Source: Dryococelus australis
Taxonomy: Eukaryota > Arthropoda > Insecta > Phasmatodea > Phasmatidae
Length of the DNA stretch: 64,000 nt
Direction of reading: 5' to 3'
Assembly (NCBI GenBank): GCA_029891345.1
Contig: CM057000.1
Span: 126,641,338-126,705,337 of the forward strand
Shown: positions 59,191 to 64,000 of the stretch, one piece after another
Numbering within the stretch: the stretch's first letter is position 1
Layout of the letters: each line of letters begins with the position of its first letter
The notes under the pieces: model-generated
What the model was told of the DNA's origin: nothing
Database searches by the model: none
What the model saw: only the letters and a program-made list of their open reading frames with translations
Position numbers and translations under genes: made by a program

Positions 59191-59616
59191 GACCTGTTCA
59201 CGGCAAAAGAAACACTTTTGAAAGTCTTCCTTATAATCTACTTATATGCACGTTGTTTCTTCTTGTGCCTGGCATAAAATTAATATTGCCGCGGGTCGCA
59301 TTACTTTATTCATACGTCGGTCAAGTGAAAATGTGAAATTAATTTAAAAATAAATATTTTACAAATCTGCTCACTGTTACACTTCAATGCATTACAAAAA
59401 AAAAAAAAAAAACAGAGAGCGAAAGAAATAATTTAAGTGCTCACAAATGGTTACCTAAACACTTTTTATTCGGCATTAAGATATGGAAATCATTTATATC
59501 TATCATTAGCAACTTTACCGAGCGCTTGTTACTTCAGAGCGTCGGTTAAAAAAATAGGCAGTGACCTTTTTTCTTAGGATGATTTCAGAAGTGCTCACTT
59601 TATCGTGAACAGCCTT
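59191..59616 (-). mobile_element. MITE family 1, copy E (long subtype, reverse orientation)
   Basis: Begins CCTGTTCACGGCAAAAGAAA and ends AGTGCTCACTTTATCGTGAA then CAGCC. The interior aligns with copy B, including a poly-A stretch near 59395-59412. Confidence 0.75.
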
Positions 59617-61540
59617 TAGTATTCTTTCCACGTGTAAAAATAATTATATCTCGCGGTTTTTGCTTTATAGCATTTCAAAATAAAATTTTTTAAAGTTTTC
59701 TGATATAAAAATAAAATAAACCGTAGCATACACAAAATTTAACAAGGACAATTTAATATTTATACTTTAATTAATTTTATGATATGCTTGGAGAAATTTA
59801 TTTGACAAAAATTATTAACCATTATAAATAAATAAAGAGTGAGAGATTTTCTCGTACTAAGTAATAATTAATAATTATGAAAACAATTCATACCGTGATA
59901 TCAAATATTTCTTGAAGCAACCAGTGGTATCTTATTTCAATGTTAATTATTTATTTTCTGCAAGTAAATGTTTTTTTTCTTATGATTTGTAAATTACAAA
60001 GCACTAAAATTGTGATTTCGATACGTCATTGTGAAAAAGCATGCGTTTACTTTTTTATGAGAAGAAATAGTACTTGGAAATAATGTCTACAAGTTGAATA
60101 TTATTTCATACGAATATGAAATTTTTAGTTTTTGACTGCCGGCACCCATGTAATGTAAAATGGGACACATTCTGAGTTATTTGAAATATTACCATTGTTT
60201 TAATGTTACTCAACCTCAAAATTTATCAAATAATATATATATATCATATTATATATATGTGTGTATGAACATATATATATGTTCATACACACATATCAAT
60301 GTGTGTATATACATGCATATTATATATACATATACACATATATTATATACACACATATTACATATACAATGACAGCTCGGTTTTCGATAGCTCAAATGAT
60401 GAAAATATTTGGAAGAAAGGGGAATTATTACTGATAGCTATGGCTCTAATGAGAACATCTAAGTTGATTGAATCATATTAATAAAATATTATGAGTGGAA
60501 AATAGACACACTGTTTTTCGCACCATCTCTGTCGAAAGGTGACGCCGTTAGATATATATGTTCACATTTTTCACAATCATAAAATGAAATAATTGTATGT
60601 ACGATAATCTGAGATGTGTCTCACCTGACATCTTTTTGAATCACAATTTAATATGGCATAAAAGTATAGAAATTTAAATTATCTTTAAACCAATTTCCGT
60701 CTGCTCATAATTATTTGGTATTTGCTTTTCCCAACTATATTATTTAAAAACACAATGCCGACCTCATCCAAATATGCTCAGTTCTTATTCAGCAAGAGTG
60801 GACAACATGAATTACGATTCGTGAAGATGATAATTATCGTGAATGTCAACGACAGATACTTTTGATGAAAGAGCTGCAAATGTTCAAAATGTTTCATCTC
60901 ATCACTGGATCAATTCAGCCGTTTTCCGGAAACTGGATGACACTGTAACAAAAAATGTTCAGCATTTTTGCAACACGACAGTCGTTTCATCAACATGCAT
61001 TCCCGAAAAGTTTCTTCACTAACAGAATCAAATATTAGGATTCGTACATCGAAATAATTTGAGGCCACGTACTCATGACCAGATGACTATAAACAACGCG
61101 CAAATTTATTTTGCACAGTAATATTTTATTTTATTACTATGCACAGACAAAGTGTTTAAATAAATTTTTTATGTATCAACTATTCAACCTTTTTGTGATT
61201 TGGGAGTCACCAAGTAAAATATTTTCACACCAGTATAAGAGAGATATGCAGTTCTCATAATCCAATTCGCAGTATTCCTTGCAGAGTGGAAACACTCTGA
61301 AAATGAAGGGTTTTATTTATTTTTTAATAATCCGTACACATTTACGCGTTGACGGCGAGGGGAAAAAAATCGTGTTTTTATATTGGCCATTTGCCTAGTG
61401 CCAGATCTCCGTTCAACTCGCGGATTTATATTTATCGTGCCCTGCATAAAGAACTAACACGTGACCCCACAAACGCATTGAATATACTCGATATCGTTCA
61501 ATCGTGACAGTAAAAGAGCCAGCGTTTTTCAGTTTTTTTT
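59617..61540. other. AT-rich anonymous sequence
   Basis: Contains TA/CA-rich microsatellite sequence at 60230-60365 with a perfect palindrome. The stretch 60770-61050 has short open pieces without a recognised domain. Confidence 0.45.
60255..60296. repeat. Perfect 42-bp palindrome
   Basis: Centre at 60275/60276; each 21-base half is the exact complement of the other (GTGTGTATGAACATATA on the left). It lies in TA/CA-rich microsatellite sequence. Confidence 0.9.
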
Positions 61541-61544
61541 TTTT

Positions 61545-61850
61545 TTTTTTTTCCCGCCGGCACGGCTATGGCCACGCTTACGGTTGGCCAGTCCGACCCT
61601 TTGCCACCCCCTCCCCCCCAAACCATTTCGCCCTTACGCAGCCAACTCCCGAGAGAGTAAGGGTTGAGGTCGGCAAATCGGATTTGAACCGGCGCAACGC
61701 CCGCCCGGCTCGCGCGCCTGAAATTAATTGAATTTACAACGCGCCGGCATTCCGACATGATCAGGAGGCTGGGCGGCATTATCCCCGCGCATCTGGCCAC
61801 TGCGCGGTCAACCAGACCGTCTCGCTACAACCCTCTGACAAGTGACGGTC
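61545..61850 (-). repeat. Candidate tRNA-derived SINE or tRNA-related repeat
   Basis: On the minus strand: TAGCGAGACGGTCTGGTTGA (A-box-like, near 61830) and, about 140 bp further, CCGGTTCAAATCCGATTTGC (B-box-like, near 61690). The spacing is far larger than in a tRNA, so it is not a tRNA gene; it may be a SINE with an insertion. The downstream end has a poly-T run (61535-61551 on the plus strand), which reads as a poly-A tail on the minus strand. Confidence 0.5.
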
Positions 61851-62131
61851 GTTAGCGACGCATCGCGAATGACGGTCCATCCCGTATGCAGACACATGGC
61901 GCACATAACATGCGTAGCATCTACTATGTAACAAGCAGACTGTCTCTGTCTGTCCGTCTTTTATACCTGTAAGTCCCTTGAAACTCAACAGAAGTTCTTC
62001 AAATTTTGCAGAGCTAGTCCTCAAGGTTAAATACAGGTCAAGTTCGAATTTCAGCAAGATCAGAGTACGCAATTATTACCTTTTGTCCTAAGAACTCATT
62101 TTTTATTTACTTTTATACTATGAAAAGTTTT

Positions 62132-62171
62132 GTATTAAGGCATAGAGATAATTATCTCTATGCCTTAATAC
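62132..62171. repeat. Perfect 40-bp palindrome
   Basis: GTATTAAGGCATAGAGATAA and its exact reverse complement are adjacent with no loop. It lies in non-repetitive AT-rich sequence. Confidence 0.95.
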
Positions 62172-62551
62172 TCCACAACTAGCATTCAGCGTGACTTGGT
62201 ATTAATACGGTCATTTCCGAGTATCTTACGCCAAGTTGTTAACGCCGGCGAGTGAGAATGTGAAACGTCATTAAAACTACTGTAGCCAACTTGTGTATAC
62301 AAAAATTCTTGTGCGGAAAATTTATTTCCTATGCGTTTGCTCTTTCTTATTCGTTAGAGGAGGGTTTTTTTTTTTCTTTCGCTTTAACGCTGATTGTGGA
62401 GAGACGGTTTCGCTTGTTATACTTTGTAAGTAATGTTATTTAAGCCTAGTTGATTGTGGACGGCGCTCCGTTCGCCCTGAGCTGCGGAGATAGACTAATT
62501 AAAGCTAGACATATTACATTTTGAATGTCACCTACCCCTGCAGTGTTTTTT

Positions 62552-63262
62552 ATAGGCTTTCACGGTAAAGTGAGTACTTTTGAGTCCCTAGTTACTTTTT
62601 CCTAACGTCCATCTTTTTAACGCTTTAAAGCCAAACTCCCGTGGCGCAGTCGGTTGATGCGTCACAAATCTGGGGTGCGGGAGGCTCTGGGTTCAAATCC
62701 CGTGTAACACCCATAAATCCGGATTTTTATGCATACAATTAACTTGTATTATTTTTCCTGTTATTATTTCTACACACATTGTAATGCAAGATTTTATGTA
62801 ATATTTGTCATACATGTCACTTATATGATCTCAACTGTCATTGTAAATTTTAGTTATTTTTATTAATTTTATATTTCTTAACACGTAGTATTTTTAAAAC
62901 TTAGATGTATGGTGGCAATTATATTTATGTGTATTTTGGATAGCCTAGTTAATTTTTCATTGTGTGTTAATTTTTATATAGTTAATATTTATTTTGGTGT
63001 GATCTTAATTTTGTAAGTGTTTCTAATGCGCCACCGATCTGGGGAGCGGGAGGCTCCGGGTTCGAAACCCGGGTAAGTCATGGGTGTTAATTTAAGTTAG
63101 GTTATAAGTTAGTCTGTAAGCCCGAATGCTCTCAAGCATAAACCCGGGGGAACGTTAAAAAGCCGTTTACAATTACAATTTTATCCTTTAACCTCCTTTT
63201 TGAATAAATATTGACATGTATGTAATAAACACAGTGTGTATAAAACCTATTTAGGAAACAAT
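62552..63262 (+). mobile_element. MITE family 1, copy I (short subtype), split by a SINE
   Basis: The left end TTTCACGGTAAAGTGAGTAC and CCCTAGTTACTTTTTCC at 62552-62610 match copies F and G. The interior resumes after the SINE with AACCTCCTTTTTGAATAAAT at 63190. A right TIR is not clearly recognisable after about 63262, so that end is lost or heavily decayed. Confidence 0.65.
62632..63150 (+). repeat. Composite tRNA-derived SINE with two tRNA-like modules
   Basis: The first module has A box TGGCGCAGTCGG (62642-62653) and B box GGTTCAAATCC (62690-62700), standard pol III promoter spacing. A second, partial module near 63028-63075 repeats ATCTGGGGAGCGGGAGGCTC and GGTTCGAAACC (63059-63069). The intervening 330 bp is AT-rich. 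Flanks AACGCTTTAAAGCC (about 62618) and AACGTTAAAAAGCC (about 63151) match at 11 of 14 bases and look like a decayed target duplication. Confidence 0.65.
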
Positions 63263-63390
63263 CGAACACGTCATACATAGTGTGATTTTTCAAAGGTTTG
63301 ATTCAAAAAGTGTAAAGAAACAGCTAAGAGACTACATACACATATCTTAAGCCTGTTACACGCGCTTCGCTTTCTAGAACAAGAAGGTAT

Positions 63391-64000
63391 ACGTCTTTCT
63401 TGTCCAAGTCAACTTGCATCGTGTGACTGGCTAACTTGTTTGCAAGTGGCTTATGCATGCAAGGGCTTGCGTGATTCTACGTATACGTCTTTCTTGTCCA
63501 TGTCAACTTGCATCGCGTGACTGGCTAACTTGTTTGCAAGTGGCTTATGCATGCAAGGGCTTGCGTGATTCTACGTATACGTCTTTCTTGTCCATGTCAA
63601 CTTGCATCGCGTGACTGGCTAACTTGTTTGCAAGTGGCTTATGCATGCAAGGGCTTGCGTGATTCTACGTATACGTCTTTCTTGTCCATGTCAACTTGCA
63701 TCGCGTGACTGGCTAACTTGTTTGCAAGTGGCTTATGCATGCAAGGGCTTGCGTGATAGCTACGTATACGTCTTTCTTGTCCATGTCAACTTGCATCGCG
63801 TGACTGGCTAACTTGTTTGCAAGTGGCTTATGCATGCAAGGGCTTGCGTGATTCTACGTATACGTCTTTCTTGTCCATGTCAACTTGCATCGCGTGACTG
63901 GCTAACTTGTTTGCAAGTGGCTTATGCATGCAAGGGCTTGCGTGATAGCTACGTATACGTCTTTCTTGTCCATGTCAACTTGCATCGCGTGACTGGCTAA
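63391..64000. repeat. Satellite array, 94-95-bp unit, at least 6.5 copies, open-ended
   Basis: The unit starts ACGTCTTTCTTGTCCATGTC and includes ACTTGTTTGCAAGT (a hairpin) and TTATGCATGCAAGGGCTTGC. Units start at 63391, 63485, 63579, 63673, 63768, 63862 and 63957. The array continues beyond the window. The spacing is 94 bp except where the junction reads ATAGCTACG rather than ATTCTACG, which adds one base. Confidence 0.95.

Noticed and set aside
61545-61850. tRNA gene with an intron
   Set aside because: A- and B-box-like segments are about 140 bp apart with no convincing anticodon arm; a SINE-like repeat is more likely.
63391-64000. CRISPR-like array
   Set aside because: Simple satellite with contiguous identical units and no spacers.

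Overview
The window looks like AT-rich, repeat-dense euchromatic or intergenic DNA from an animal, most likely an arthropod and probably an insect. The evidence is the repeat content: Tc1-like transposase relics, a BEL/Pao retrotransposon, a Polinton/Maverick element, tRNA-derived SINEs, MITE-like elements and many microsatellites. There is no operon structure and no bacterial-type gene spacing. I found no intact host gene. Almost every recognisable coding stretch is a decayed mobile-element gene broken by stops and frameshifts.

Layout. 0-6.9 kb: a MITE, a Tc1-like transposase relic, a candidate terminal-inverted-repeat (TIR) element, a second interrupted Tc1 relic and a 20-copy array of a 50-bp unit. 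6.9-12.7 kb: a 5.75-kb Polinton/Maverick relic with AG...CT terminal inverted repeats and a near-perfect 6-bp target duplication. It keeps a capsid and packaging module: an FtsK/HerA-type packaging ATPase on the minus strand and, on the plus strand, a phospholipase A2-like plus hydrophobic core protein, an adenain-like protease, a minor capsid protein and a double-jelly-roll major capsid protein. DNA polymerase B and the integrase are absent. 13-20.9 kb: MITEs, a SINE relic, a second Polinton-type terminal repeat at 19.03 kb and tandem repeats. 20.9-23.6 kb: a BEL/Pao pol relic (reverse transcriptase, RNase H, integrase).

24-34 kb: a MITE, a Tc1/mariner fragment, a SINE, a 593-bp PIF/Harbinger-type element with a TTA duplication, a 7-copy 87-bp array and a third Tc1 relic. 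34-45.9 kb: largely anonymous AT-rich DNA. 45.9-57.0 kb: an 11-kb inverted repeat (arms about 4.8 kb, roughly 10% diverged where I compared them, around a 1.45-kb spacer) with short tandem repeats near its outer ends, resembling a giant foldback element. 57-64 kb: a non-autonomous TIR element, a CpG-rich patch, three more MITE copies, two SINEs (one composite, inserted into a MITE), perfect palindromes and a 94-bp satellite that runs off the window.

The five Polinton genes would have formed one virion-assembly module (packaging, membrane or entry-related lipase-like domain, maturation protease, capsid). All are now broken. The most interesting structures are this capsid-module Polinton with an arthropod-style TATA plus initiator promoter, the giant foldback-like inverted repeat, and a nine-copy MITE family sharing the same TIR.
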